DNA of 64,000 bases from Isoetes taiwanensis (GCA_021234155.1 JAJEKV010000046.1:3347510-3411509); one strand, 5' to 3'; shown: positions 48,254 to 60,155, counted from the stretch's first letter. The notes: generated by a model from the letters alone, not told the origin. A program made the numbers and translations.

Positions 48254-49511
48254 TAGTTCTTGTACACCTTTCTGCAAAGCCTCTGTTGTCTGAGTTACGC
48301 TCTACCGGCTTTCTGCTTGTACTATTCTCGGCAGGGCACATCTCCGCATTGCGATTAGTGGAGGAGCTTGCATTTCTGTCTGGAGGCCCTTTTCTTTTAC
48401 CGGTCCACCATAGCCTCCTCCTTTTTACCATTCTAGGTAGCGGAACATTCAACCGACATGCTATTCTCATTCCTGCATTTTGTTTCTTTTTAACGCCATG
48501 TAAATGCGATTTTTTTTTGTTAGGATTGTGGGCAAGAAGGGTGCAGAGACCATGTAAATGCTGATTTTCACGCTGATTCACTGACCAAGGCTGATTCACG
48601 AGACCATGTTTTTCAGCTTGGTTTAGTCCGCCAATTCATAGTTGCGGAGATCGAAAGGTTTTTCAAGAACTAGTTTCAGATTTACAAGCCCGGTTTTCCA
48701 AAGGCCCAAGGAGAATTTGAAACATTTTTATATATTGTTCCGAATTTAGGCAATGTGGTTCTTGATTTTGTTGCAAGTTTGAGTTCTTACTTGTGTAAAA
48801 TATTGTTATCTTCTATTATTTCTTTCTTAAAAATGAGATAGCAGATTTGTTTGAAGATTTATTTGTAAGTGATCATCCGGTCATCACAGTCAAGAGCTCA
48901 AGAAACTTTCCCACTAGAGTGGCTGGTGTTCTTCTTCTGTAAACAGGGTTTTCTTTTTTTGAGAAACCTTCCAAAATTTGTTATAGAGAGAAACCTTCCA
49001 AAATTTGTTATAGAGGAATTACCTATTCTTGTTTTCTGAGAAACCTTTCCAAAGTTGTAATGCAAGAGAATTATCCATTCTTGTAATTTTTATGAATAGT
49101 TATGTTTTGCTACAGCATTTTTCTCAACATTGTTTATCTCAATCCCAAATGAATAGTGCTTTCCACAAGTTCCAACAACTCTAAATGAATATTTTGTCTT
49201 GTCTGATTTTGTTGCAATGGGTAATGTCCTTCTTTCTCTCATTTTGTATTTGTGTCAAAACAAAGATCTAAAGTACTAGTTTATCCTGAACTCGTGATTG
49301 CAAATTGATGCTTGAGGACTTCCTATTCTCATTATATGTTTTATTGAGTTCAATCTATCTTTATCATGGTAGTTATAAAATCATAGTTGCAATTTGGTAA
49401 ACGAGGAATTCCGTTCTCTTAATCTATTTTGTGTTTAAGTATGCCTCTTCATTTAGTATTCGTCAACATTTTATAATATTCATGCTTCTTCCTCTTATGT
49501 CTTACCTTGGT
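48254..49511. other. Interior of the Mutator-like element before its gene
   Basis: AT-rich. Near 48960-49050 there is a doubled GAGAAACCTTCC-AAAATTTG unit resembling a decayed form of the terminal array. It could include a promoter for the gene at 49512. Nothing else recognised. Confidence 0.35.
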
Positions 49512-50010
49512 ATGGATAGGGAGGGCCAGCCTCGAGAGGCCGAGGGTGAGGTGCCACCACCACCATATGCACCACAGACTAGGACGTTTGCGCCTGACGG
49601 GTAAGTGTCGTGTACCTAGGATCTTAGAGTTCGTCATGCATATATTTTTTAGAATATAATGTTAGGTACATAGACTTAATGTGCTCCACGGATGTTGGAG
49701 GATCAGACGGTTGTTGACAACCATCCCTGGGTTGCCAACAAGATCAGAGGATAGGTGGTTTTGTGTGCACGAGGGTTGTTCACATACCCTTAGCCGTAGA
49801 GAGGGTTATATGGGCTTGTTGTTGAATGGTGCGCAGAAGCACCAGAAGACCAAGCATCCTGAGCTTCCTTGGGTTGCTCGTCGGCCGGGTGCACGGAGGA
49901 TACAGCCACTTGATCTTGAGGATGAGGCTGCACAGGAGAGGGAGGGAGAGGGAGCTCAAGGGATGGACAAAGCAGGTGCGCTAGGCGAGTATCTTGTCCG
50001 CCAGGGATAG
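49512..50010 (+). CDS. Element-borne zinc-finger-like protein, two exons
   Basis: ATG at 49512 opens MDREGQPREAEGEVPPPP up to a donor GTAAGT at 49601. An acceptor AG at 49672-49673 restores the same frame into 49674-50010, which ends in TAG. The second exon includes RWFCVHEGCSHTLSRREGY and NGAQKHQKTKHPE, spacing C-x4-C ... H-x4-H, suggestive of a zinc-binding DNA-recognition fold, then an acidic tail. Gene symbol and family are not recognised. Position inside the Mutator-like element suggests either an element gene or a captured gene. Splicing is inferred from phase and consensus only. Confidence 0.5.
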
Positions 50011-50042
50011 TCATTCATGGGCAGGCTACGAGGAGCAGTGTC

Positions 50043-50714
50043 GTGGCCGAGTGGGAGAGGAACACGAGGGTGTACTCTCCTCAGGAGTTAGCTCAGAGAT
50101 ACCCACAGGGGGGCTCACAGTGGATAGCAGACCGTATTCAGGCTCTAGTGCAGATACGAGACGAGGATGCAGAGGCTCGTTTTCGTGAGACCCAGAGTAG
50201 ACTCTTGGCCCGTGATGGCCATATCGATGCAGAGGAGGGAGAGGCTCCACACGAGAGACATGCATGGCAGGTTGAGGATTTACACGGGAGAGATGGAGTA
50301 GTAGTTGGAGCAGCAGTCAATGCCGCATGTGAGCCTGGTGGGATTGATTTGGGAGCCACGGTGGATCTTGCATCACACGTAGGGATAGGGCTTGAGACAC
50401 GTCCATTTGATTCTTGCACCTCCACTGTCCCACCCGTTGATGTAGACCTCCACATCGGGACGCTGCCCAGTGAGGTTGAGGGCCCTTCATTACCCACTTC
50501 CCGTATTCCCATTCTACCGTTTACCCTTCGTACCACCTCCCTCCCTGACTTTCCTCCTAGACCACCTTCCCATGCAACATCTTCACATGTCCCTCCACCT
50601 TCCACGGCCCCCATAGCTAGTCCACCTCACCGTCCTCCGATCTTACCATTCACCCTCAAAACCTGCAGCATTGTCAACATTATCAAAAGCGAAATCACTT
50701 ACAGTTGCTTCTGA
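50043..50714 (+). CDS. Element-borne proline-rich protein frame
   Basis: A 223-codon open frame beginning VAEWERNTRVYSPQELAQRY, with a charged helical middle (VQIRDEDAEARFRETQSRLL) and a Pro/Ser-rich end carrying two PILPFTL(R/K)T motifs. It lacks its own clear ATG near 50043. It may be a further exon of the gene at 49512 (an acceptor-like GGGCAG lies near 50024) or its frameshifted continuation. GC-rich codons contrast with the AT-rich surroundings. Function unknown. Confidence 0.45.
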   Translation: MAEWERNTRVYSPQELAQRYPQGGSQWIADRIQALVQIRDEDAEARFRETQSRLLARDGHIDAEEGEAPHERHAWQVEDLHGRDGVVVGAAVNAACEPGGIDLGATVDLASHVGIGLETRPFDSCTSTVPPVDVDLHIGTLPSEVEGPSLPTSRIPILPFTLRTTSLPDFPPRPPSHATSSHVPPPSTAPIASPPHRPPILPFTLKTCSIVNIIKSEITYSCF

Positions 50715-50909
50715 ATCATATAGGGACGAATCAGTGGAGATATCGTCTTCAACTCCCTCATACACGTTACGCTCCAAATCCATGAGATAAATAACAACAT
50801 CAAAGGAATGAAAGATGAAATAGTCGATGGGAATCACGGCGAACGGATGAATCCATGGATGAAGGAAGAACTCGTAGGGATGATTTACTTGAAGAAAAAC
50901 TTGGATGAA

Positions 50910-51316
50910 TTAAACCTCCCCTAGTTTCTTTGGAAAGTTGGGAAGGTTTCCATAAAATATTAAAAAAAATAAAAAATAGTCATTAATGTTGGCAACCACC
51001 GATGGACTGCAATGCACGAGGACCGAGATGCACGGGGGCGTCTTGGTCTTTGTGCAAATTTAGAGAGCCTTTTCTTTTTTTCTTTTATTGGAAACCTCCC
51101 CACCTTTCCATGGAAACCTCCCTGATTTTCTTAATTGAAACCTCCCGAGGTCATCCAAGAAGGCTCGGGAGGTTTCCAAGAAAAAAAGGTGGGGAGGTTT
51201 CCACGGAAACCTCCCCTGTTTTCTAATATGGATAAAGTTGGGAGGTTTGCAGGGAAAGTTGGGAGGTTTCCGGGAAAGTTGGGGAGGTTTCCATGGAAAG
51301 TTGGGGAGGTTTCCAT
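50910..51316. repeat. Right subterminal GGAAACCTCCC array
   Basis: About ten units, first in the GGAAACCTCCC sense, then alternating, then a run of GTTGGGGAGGTTTCC. The long open frames through this segment are artefacts of the array. Confidence 0.85.
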
Positions 51317-51363
51317 TGGAACCCAACCCAAATCGGGCGTAGAAAAAACCATCGGAAGGGGCA

Positions 51364-51771
51364 AGGTTGTCCGCCGCACCATCCGCCCGCCTTACCAAAC
51401 TTCTAACAGATCAAATGCTTCTGATGATACGTGGCATCTATATAATGAAAAGGATTGTGGCCGAGAAAAAATAGAAGTGCAGAACAAAAAAAAAAGAAAA
51501 ATGGGAGACTCGATTATATATGTGTGGATAATTACTTATATATGTGTGGATAATTACAGGATATAAGTATACTTTGTATTCCATATACTATAAAATAATT
51601 ATGGGATAAGTATACTGGTAATTACAGGATCAGTATACTGGACCGGCAATTTTTAAATTAGACCAGGCACTAAAAATCTAGATCAGCAATTTTTAAATTA
51701 CACCAGACTAACAAAGGGGCTCACCAAGTTGATGTAGAGATAAGGATGTTTTTGGTGGCCCATTAAATAAT
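51364..51771. other. AT-rich DNA with short tandem repeats
   Basis: TATATATGTGTGGATAATTA is doubled at about 51516-51557, then GGTAATTACAGGAT and GCAATTTTTAAATTA units repeat to 51705. No gene. Confidence 0.6.
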
Positions 51772-51830
51772 ACAAGTACTTTATCGCGGCGGCCAAGGCC
51801 GCCGCGAACATTTTTCTTGTTCCAACCCTC
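51772..51830 (-). repeat. Conserved segment with perfect GC palindrome, copy 2
   Basis: Same ACAAG, 11-bp-arm palindrome (51784-51807) and GAACATTT...CCAACCCT as 41482-41545. It interrupts or ends the LINE endonuclease region on the minus strand. Confidence 0.7.
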
Positions 51831-52480
51831 TTTGGATTTATCATAAGTTTCAGACCTTGTTTAGTAATGGATTTGTGACAATTCGAAGTGGGCAAAATAA
51901 AAGGCAATCTTGAAGTAATTGCACATACATCATTTAACACCACGTTGTATAGAATGGAAAAAACCCTATTCTGACCTTGTTGTTTGTTTGACCAAGTATA
52001 TTTAGAGTTTGAGGATGGAATGTAATTCAACAAATGATCATCTAAAAGGAATCTCAATTTTTCCTCTCAATAGTAGATAAATTTAACTGATTGCCGATTT
52101 TTGAGGTCCCAAGAAGGTGTATTATTAAAGTCACCCCCATAATCCAAGTGTCAATTGTTTGAGAAGAAATTCAATTATTGATTTCAAGCCAGATCCCCTC
52201 TCTAATTTTGGATTAGTCGAGGCATAGAAGGGCTATTGGCAATGGCTTATATTGTTCCAGATAATACACAAGCCACCAGAAGTGTCAGTTGCCTTGATCC
52301 AAATGGCCAAATGAAAGCATTCAAAGTTTGGAAATATGAGCTCTTGAAGGATATGAGCATGATAGGATCTAAGTTGAGAAATTGCAGGCTTTCTGTTGAC
52401 ATGACCTTCTATCCCTAGGGCAGAGATACGGAAACTTAGAATTGACTTCTTATCTTCCTCTTGGAATTGTGCCTCGTGTT
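51808..52480 (-). pseudogene. LINE A endonuclease fragment
   Basis: Minus strand shows DTSGGLCIIWNN near 52285, DYGGDFNNTPSWDLKNRQS near 52130 (GGDFN motif), and DDHLLNYIPSSNSKYTWSN near 52045 (the YTW motif of plant LINE endonucleases). The SDH motif and the RT are absent. Confidence 0.65.
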
Positions 52481-53901
52481 AGCAGCAGGAGCATTTCCTA
52501 TCTGCAAGGCTTTTTTGAAGAAGCCTTGGATTGAATATTGGAAGAAGGATTAGCATCTAAACTGGTATTAGGTATGAGAAAATCATGGAGTCACAACAAA
52601 ATTTAGAGTCACAACAATCATGGAGAACAGCATCCAAATTTATTTGTGAGATATTTTGATCATGAAAATCAATTGGATTAAGAACTTGCCTGGATTTAGA
52701 AGAATCCTTGTAAATTGTATGCTCGTCATGACCTTGGAATTCTAGAGTTAAGGGAATCACATCCTCTACCATAGTTTCAACACCTTTTTTCGGTTCACAA
52801 TTTCTGTCCTGAAATACATTCATAAGATCTATCACATCATGATCTTGACTAAGGTCTCCATTTTCTTTATCTCCTTCAGTATTGATTGAATATCTGTCAC
52901 TGGCAAAATTTGTCAACACGTCATTTTTTGAACCATTCTCTACAACTATCTCTGTGCTTTCAACAATGTCAGCTGCAATTGGACTCTGCCAATGCCAAAT
53001 TTTGCCTGTCAACTTTGTCTATCTTAGAAATTTTCAAATCAGAGAGTTGAAAAGCAATTTTGTGGGAAATATTTGTTACGTAGGCCAGCGGAGAAGAGAT
53101 ATCATTGAGAATGATAGGTGAGTCAGAAAGGTCAATAAGGTCAGGAAGTTTATGACTAGCTGATGAGTCCAAGATTGAAGGAGGAAGATTAACATTCTAT
53201 GAAGTAACAGATGGAGGTAAACTGACACATGGATTTGGAACAATATCTGTTTCCTCAGCATCTGCACAAAAGTCATCAAAATTACTAGCCAAAACCTGGT
53301 AATTGTTCACATAATTCTGCTTGAAGATAGCCATTATTCTATCTTCTAGGTTGCATAAGTCTTCAACAATGTTATTATCCTTTTTTATCATTTTGAGTAA
53401 TCTTGTTTGACTTATTTTCTTTTAATAATAAATACTCATTCCTGTTCATGAGTGAACCATGCAATTGGCTAGAATTATTCAATGGTGGAATAATTCTAAT
53501 ACCTTTGTTTCCAGAGTTTACATATGGAGAAAATTGTCTCTGCTGTCTTTCATGATGGTCTTCAGAGTTTGGCTCAAATCAAACTCTTGTTTTCACTTAA
53601 GCATCCTTCTGTTATGCTCAATGCTATTGACACTTATAGGCTTGAAAGCCATGGATTGATTGGCCTTAATATGTGGCATCTGTTGAACACAATCCTTAGG
53701 GGCTTCTTTAGGAATTGAAACCTTTGCATCTACAAAAGAGCCTCTGTTCAATACTTTTATGCCTGTTTGTGGATTTACCAACAAAGATTGACTGGATTCT
53801 TGAGTATGTGAGTCAAAAATGTCCTTTGTATTTTCCTTATCTCTAACAGCTTTTTTCTTCCGAATCCTTTTAGCACTACCATTAATATTTTGCTATTGAC
53901 A

Positions 53902-54045
53902 TGTAACGGGCCCATGGAGACTGTTCGAGTGGATCTTGGTGTCGCGTTCCCAAGACACCAGCATAAATGGATAGAAGCGACTATCCATAAACATCTAGAC
54001 GGTTTTATCCAGTTGGTTAAGGGCATGTCGCTTAGGAATGTTGCA
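53902..54045 (+). repeat. TRIM LTR 1
   Basis: Begins TGTAACGGGCCCATGG and ends AATGTTGCA; followed by the primer site. Confidence 0.9.
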
Positions 54046-54204
54046 TTTGGTACCAGAGCAGGAATCGAGTTCGAGTCTCCATAGGGGCAAATATGACCCG
54101 GAATACCGTTGGACGGTAGGTCATGACTTGGTCTTGGACACCATGGGTTGGTGTGATCTATGGTTTTTGATGCTCGAGGACGAGCATAGTTCTAGTCGGA
54201 GATT

Positions 54205-54348
54205 GTAACGGATCCATGGAGACTGCTCGAGTGGATCTGGGTATTTGCGTTCTCGAGACACCGACATAAGTGGGTAGAAGTGACTACTCATAAACGTTTA
54301 GATGGTTTTGCCCAGTTGGCTAAGGGCATGTCAGTTAAGAACGTTATA
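54205..54348 (+). repeat. TRIM LTR 2 (central)
   Basis: Begins TGTAACGGATCCATGG and ends AACGTTATA; one base of the CA end is changed. Confidence 0.9.
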
Positions 54349-54491
54349 TTTAGTATCAGAGTCGAGTTCAAATCTCCATGGGAGCAAATTATGACCCGGA
54401 ATACCATTGGACAGTAGGTCATGACTTGGTCTTGGACAGTGGTGTATGGTTTGTGATGCTTAAGGACGGGCATAGTTCTAGTGGAAGGGAT

Positions 54492-54632
54492 TGTAACGGG
54501 CCTATGGAGACCGCTCTGGATCTTGGTATTGCGTTCTCGAGACACCGGCATAAAAGGGTAGAAGCGATTACTCATAAACATCTAGGCGCTTTTGCCCAGT
54601 TGGTTAAGGGCGTATCAATTAGGAACGTTACA
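54492..54632 (+). repeat. TRIM LTR 3
   Basis: Begins TGTAACGGGCCTATGG and ends AACGTTACA with intact TG/CA ends. Confidence 0.9.
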
Positions 54633-55759
54633 TGACATGTCTACTAAATAACTGGATCTTTGGTTGCTGATGATGTAGCTGTATTTGATGGAGCTGGTGT
54701 GTCTTTGGTTACAAAATCATAATGGTTACTGATTTTGCCCAAAGAATTGACTTGAATAACATGCTGATCTTTAATTAATTTATTTTTGCCCTCTAACTGT
54801 TTGGCAAATTCTTCATAGCTAATGTTTCTACCATGTCTCAAATTTCATAGATGATAAATATATGGCAAACCAATCCATCTCAAATATAGAATAGACTCAG
54901 GGTAAAAAAAAAATGTCTATAAATGGAATGGCGGTTGGTATTTGGTGAAATCAACTTGGACAAAGCATTTAGGTGGCTTGTAAAGAGAGTATTCAAAAGC
55001 AATATAAGTTCCCAGAGAATTGAAAATTATTGCAAAGCAGTCTTCATTCTAGTAGATGGGGCTAAGCTCGCTCTTAGACACAGAAGCAATACAGGAGTTG
55101 TCAAAATCTGAAAGTGGTAAATTAGGACACCACTTTAAGAAAGAGAGATGAAAGGTATTGCATGTGAAATTTCTAGACTTTAGGCGAAATAAGGCAATTC
55201 TTGGGTTATCACATTCAACCATAAGGTATGGATAATTTAGCCAATAGATAGAGCTTATGGAAACTCCTTTGTGCATTTTTAGTAGTTGGTCCCAAAGTTT
55301 GTCAATTTTTAGCTCTATCGAGTCGACCCTCATCATAATAGCAAGATTTGACAAAGATTGAATTTTAGAAGCAATTGAGGGTTTAAAGTAATACCTTTGA
55401 AAAGAACAATGGTAGGAAGGATTGTTCACATGAAGTTGTCAAGTTCATTGGCCAAGTCACGGTTTGACCATAAAATATCTTTGGGTCCATTGCAGGGATG
55501 ATGTGATATGGGTCTGGATTGGTCAAGTTGTCCCAAACTGGAGGATAGCTTGAAAAATGGAAAAATTCTTTTGGCAAAACCGAAATATCAGTAAAATCGC
55601 CAAATTTGGGTACATCAAAAGGATTTTTAAGGAAAGAAATTAACTGAGAAAGTAGAGCGCCCCTTTGGAATGAAAATAAGTGTTCGTGAACTAATGAAGA
55701 TTTTTTAGAGACTCAGCTTTTAGGTTTTGCGAATGATTTTGACTTATAGACTTGGTCAT

Positions 55760-58721
55760 AATGAAAAAGCTCAGGTAGAAGCAACAAGGGGAAAAAATAG
55801 GAGGAAAGGGGAAGGCAAAAGGCCGCAAAGCAAGGAAATGAAGAAAATTAAATGGAAGGAGAAAAGGATGAGATAAGGAGGTTTATTTACATAAGAGAGA
55901 ATTGGAATGCCATCTATTTAACATCGAATTACAATCAAGACATAACAGAGTTAAATCGAATTCAAATTTCAAGATTTCAAGGAGAATTCCCATCATTCGA
56001 ACCGCAATTTTGCTCATTGTATACTTCCACAAACAATTTGCAGTCTAAACACTCACAATTGACACGAAAAATTCCTGAAGCAGCAATGTATTTGGAACCA
56101 ACGAATTCTTCAAGCCAAGAATCAATGATTTATGTCTCAAATTCAATAGTGTTAAGTACAAAAGTGTATTCAGGAGTGAAGAGATTGTCAGGGAAAATTT
56201 GCTTGGAGACTAAGCAGTTCTAAGGATCACAGAAAAACTTGCAAAAACCACAAGTCAATCTTGTCTTCTGCCTGTTGTGAAGATTTTGGGATCCATTTAG
56301 AGCTCCTGTTGTCCGTATTCAAGTCGCTAGCCTCGACAAGGCTAGCAATAAGATTATAGAAATCTGGAACCAAAGAGTGAAATTTTTGAATTTTCAGCTT
56401 TGTTTCAGCCCAGAAAAGTAGTTGAATCGAAAAAGCGAGAAAAGGATAAAAAAATCAAGAAAAATGGCGCTCCTCATTTTTTACCTTTGAACCTAAATTA
56501 TGAGGTGTTTAACAAGGTGGAAATATGCCTTTTCAGGGATATTAAAACCCTCTTCATCCTTCTTCTCCTTTTTCTTTTCCATGTATTTCTGAACTAGTAA
56601 CAACAAAATACATACATCTATTTTCTACTATGGCCCATCATCCGTTTGATAGCAGAGCCTTGCAAGTTTGCAGATTTGGACTCACAAGAAAATTTGTGCA
56701 GGTGGAATGAGGCTGAAACTTGAGCATCTGACTGGAAAAGATTCATATAGTGATGAAGCAACTAGTTGTTCCATTGTAGTCTCGTATTGTTGATAATAAC
56801 AGAAGGTTCATGTGCATATAAAGAAGAGTAGTTTAAATGTTGTTGATTGTGCGGGAGTTTCATAGAAGAGTAGATGCAATAAAAGTGAAGGTTGTTGACA
56901 CAATTGGTGCTGATACTGCGTTTATAGGGAGCTTGTTATTGAATTGGGCTGTATGATTGTGCGAGGCAAGGTTCTATTCTATCTTTTCTTCTATTCTGCA
57001 GCTGCCCTCATTATCATCTTCCAGTACCTTATTACCTTGTGTCTATTTGTTTGGGTATCATCTCTTATTTCCTAGTTCTGGCCATTCTTGCTCTCTTCGA
57101 CTTTAGATTGTTCTCTGCTCTTCCCACGAAGGCGATATAGTGTGCCCTTCCTATAGAGGTGCAAATTCTGATTTCCTTTAGGTCAATGTAATTCATAGCA
57201 TTTGAACTTCTTTGGAATTGAGGGAATTATTGCTTCCATGCATTTGTGAGGCAACCAGTCTATGTTTACCTAAGTAATTAGCTAAACATAAAGTAATTAG
57301 CTTGTAAACATTTATAGTTGCAGATAGATGTGAAGCTAAAAGAAGTGATGTTCATATATTCTTGTTGGGCCTGTCCTCTTTTATAGTTGGCTAACTTGTA
57401 CTTGTAGATAAGAAACATGTAAGATTAACTTCTATGCTCTTTAGTTAATCATCACCAGTGGCCTGGCTGAGTAAGTAAAATGGAAACATAATTGTAATAG
57501 TTACATCAACCACATTGTCATTATTGAAGATCCTCAATGCTGCTTGGCATTAAACCTCCATGTCTTGAACATAGCATCATGATTGATCATATTGGAATGC
57601 TGCGTCTCAAGTGAAACTACTTGCCATGGCCCAACGTGGCATCTAACATAGCACTATGGAGTGTTTCTAATACCTTGCCATCCTTGTAACTCCTAGATAT
57701 ATCAAGGTGAACTCTCAACCTGACATTTCGTGCTCTCAAGTAGCCGAGAGAAGATGGCCTGGCAAGTTTGCGCCACGGAGATGTTATCCACACCTTGAAC
57801 CCATAAAACCATATGTGTTATGTTGAGTGACTTCACATCACAACACACTCGTGCAAAAGAGGCGAACGTTAGACGTTCTCAATTGGTGCCCTTTAAAGTT
57901 GAGGTAGCTATCTGATATTTGAAACAACCAAAGCTTGTTGTTGAGTTTCTGGATGGCATTTGCAAGCCCCATCATCCCTCTCCTTTGTCAGAACATAACA
58001 AAGTTACTTCTCAGCCCATGAACTTACAAGCAGGATCCTTGAGAATATGGATGCATTTGTATGGGAAAACATGCCTTACATTATGGATGCACAATCACCT
58101 TGGGAAATCAATAGTCAAGATTTGCATTTAGCACCTGGATATGATCCTCCACAAGATGCACGTGCATAAAAGATAGATTAGAAATCTTAGACACCATTGC
58201 TTCTACAAACTCTGGTGTCTTCAAACTTTTCACTCTAGATGGTTGCAGGAGCTATTCGACTATATTGAAAATGCCAGACTGCCATTCTATCTTAGAGAGA
58301 ATAGCTCCATGCTTCATCGTATCCACACTAATTCTTATTCTCACAGTCTGAATGAAAACAATAACTATGTGTAGTTACTATTATGAAGATGTTAAGATGG
58401 AGGCACATCAACTGGAAAGTTTCGGAGAGAAATGACAGCACAGTACCACTTCTAAATGTGCATAGCTGTGAGAATTTAATAAAATGCTGCAAGATATACG
58501 ACAGAATGGCCAAAAGGATGTAGTTAAGAGCGTATAAAGTGACAATGGAGCGCCCTAGGATTTTTGTCGGAGGCTGCTTGATGTTTTTGTTCATACCTTG
58601 AGCTACCGACCTTAGGTTCAAGTGTTTTTTGGCTCATTGGAAAGCTGATTCGAAGCTCTTTCGCATTGTAGGTTTTAGGTTCCAGTTGACAGCTGTTTCG
58701 GCCCTGACAGTTTAGGCCCCT
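55760..58721. other. No recognised gene between the two L1 elements
   Basis: Includes possible 5' leader of LINE A (to about 56300; short open frames only) and AT-rich DNA. A plus-strand lysine-rich frame at 56400-56597 is not recognisable. Confidence 0.4.
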
Positions 58722-60155
58722 TTGAAAAGAAACGGTGCCAACTTCCAAATTGCCTACAAAATCTCCTGTATCCATGCTGATGCAGGGGGCAAATTTGGCA
58801 TGCATGTTAACCCTCTGACTCTTGGCAAGAGCGTCTTTCAAGAAGGTGATTTTCCTACACTGGCACCCTGTGCTAATGCACTGAATAATATAAGTGCTTT
58901 GAATGGTGTTAATGCCTTTGTGGACAGTGCCTCGGACCCCCTGGTGCCAATTCTAATGAAGATCAGCCCCGTGCACTTCCTTGAAGGTCCTTAACTCCCA
59001 AAGTAAATTCTAGCAGGGAGCATTTTAGTGATTGGATCAAGAAAGACTTGTCATCAACTACTTCTGCAGTTCCTGTTGCTACAACTATTAATGTGATGAT
59101 TCAAGATAATAAGAAAGATCTCAGTAACCTCTTAGATGAGATAAGGGCAAACGAGACTCAGTTGGAGCTTCAATTACCTCCCGTAGAAGTTTTTTATCAG
59201 CTTAAAATATGTAAGAATACTCTTCAAGCATCTAGGTACAATGTGGTTGAGATTGATCATGATTTGCACAAGAAATGTATTGGTAATTTGATGTCATTTA
59301 GTGCGGTTGGTCAATATACGGGAGCATTTCTGGATACTAGGAAGCTTGGTTATTGGTTAACTGGCTATCTTCAGAGAATAGGATTACCACCTTATCGAAC
59401 TTTAAAGATGATGGATCTTCTTGATTGTTTTTAATGATGCTGATGCTGTCGAGCAACTGGTGGAATGTGGTGTGGACCCAATGTGGAGTGATTATATTTT
59501 GTATCAGCTCTACTCGCCTAGATTTGCTCCTGGTACAACTCATGATCTTAAGATGCCATGTTGGGTTTCTATTCCTAATCTTCCTCCTGATCTATTAGTG
59601 CCAGAGTTACTTATCAGTATTGCTAATAGTCTAGGTACTCATTTGGCCCATTCTATTGTTGATGGAGCTAACATTTGTGTCTCTCTTCCTTTTGGTCGTG
59701 GTCTTCCTGACTGTATGGTTGTGAAAAGTGGCCTATCTTTCTGAAGTATGCCTTGCAATTGCTCAATGGTCCTCAGTTTGCTGACTTATTTCCTTAACTT
59801 GCTCTATTTGCAAATTTTCGTGCTAAGAGAGATCGCCTACAATGGTCCCTTCTTCCTCTGTGCCTCCGCCAACGCTACTGATACCTCTGTTGTTGCTATT
59901 CCATCTGCTGCTAAAACCTCTACCCTATAGAAAACTGTGCATACTCCCACTTTTGATGAGGATGCTCGGGCCAAATTACAGAAGATCTAGGAGATGCAAG
60001 AGCGGCAAGAAAGTGTTCAGGAGCATCATGAAAATGCCCAAAAGGGATGGCAAAATGTGAATTGGAAAAGAGTTGCACGCAATAAGGCTAGTCAACATGC
60101 CTCTAATGTCATGAATGAGTCTGATACTTTATATGGAAGGGTGGAGCATAGATGA
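58722..60155 (+). pseudogene. LINE B ORF1 (DUF4283-like)
   Basis: Frames carry NNISALNGVNAFVDSASDPL, SNLLDEIRANETQLELQLPP, GYWLTGYLQRIGLPPYRTLK, then after a shift MIVFNDADAVEQLV, KMPCWVSIPNLPPDLLVPEL and ANSLGTHLAHSI. The PxWVxIPNLP...SLGT pattern is DUF4283 of plant L1 ORF1. A glutamine/glutamate-rich helix (RQESVQEHHENAQKGWQNV) follows near 60000-60060. No zinc knuckle seen. Broken by at least two frame changes. Confidence 0.65.

Larger units (their letters stand above)
47449..51354 (+). mobile_element. Mutator-like element with 9-bp TSD (3.9 kb)
   Basis: A perfect 9-bp duplication GAAGGGGCA flanks it (47440-47448 and 51355-51363). The ends are inverted: CGATCAAATTATATACGCC on the left, CGATGGTTTTTTCTACGCC on the right when reverse complemented, continuing with similar GGTT-GGGT-CCAA and then GGAAACCTCCC. 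Both ends carry clusters of GGAAACCTCCC and its complement. The interior has no MURA-type transposase that I can see, but holds a spliced-looking gene at 49512-50714. Mutator-like TSD length plus long imperfect TIRs support the class; the clade is unknown. Confidence 0.8.
53902..54632 (+). mobile_element. TRIM element with three LTRs and two internal domains (731 bp)
   Basis: LTRs at 53902-54045, 54205-54348 and 54492-54632 (144, 144 and 141 bp) start TGTAACGG and end CGTTACA or close variants. After LTR 1 comes TGGTACCAGAGC (54048-54059), one change from the initiator-Met primer site TGGTATCAGAGC; after LTR 2 comes TAGTATCAGAG. Purine tracts precede LTR 2 and LTR 3 (GTGGAAGGGA for the latter). 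A perfect 5-bp target duplication TGACA flanks the array (53897-53901, 54633-54637). It has no coding capacity, as expected for terminal-repeat retrotransposons in miniature. Confidence 0.92.
51808..55759 (-). mobile_element. L1-type LINE A, minus strand, 3' truncated
   Basis: Holds an ORF1 region from an ATG at 55759 to 52557 and an endonuclease from about 52480. No RT follows; the sequence stops at the palindrome segment near 51807. A TRIM element is inserted in ORF1. Related in layout to LINE B at 58.7-62.7 kb but a different lineage from the microsatellite LINEs. Confidence 0.7.
52557..55759 (-). pseudogene. LINE A ORF1 (DUF4283-like), broken by stops and a TRIM
   Basis: Starts MTKSISQNHSQNLKAESLKN at 55759. 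Later stretches include IALFRLKSRNFTCNTFHLSF, NSLGTYIAFEYSLYKPPKCF and QVDF (the SLGT...VDF pattern of DUF4283 in plant L1 ORF1), RNISYEEFAKQLEGKNKL, and an acidic C-terminal half (NCEPKKGVETMVEDVIPL). Plant L1 ORF1 proteins bind element RNA. Many frameshifts are present and 53902-54632 is inserted sequence. Confidence 0.6.

Noticed and set aside
51060-51566. Frames of 112-143 residues rich in KPP/NFPW units
   Set aside because: Produced by the GGAAACCTCCC terminal array of the Mutator-like element.
54046-54090. tRNA-like GAGTTCGAGTC near 54070
   Set aside because: It lies just after the TRIM primer site and has no cloverleaf; it is internal TRIM sequence.
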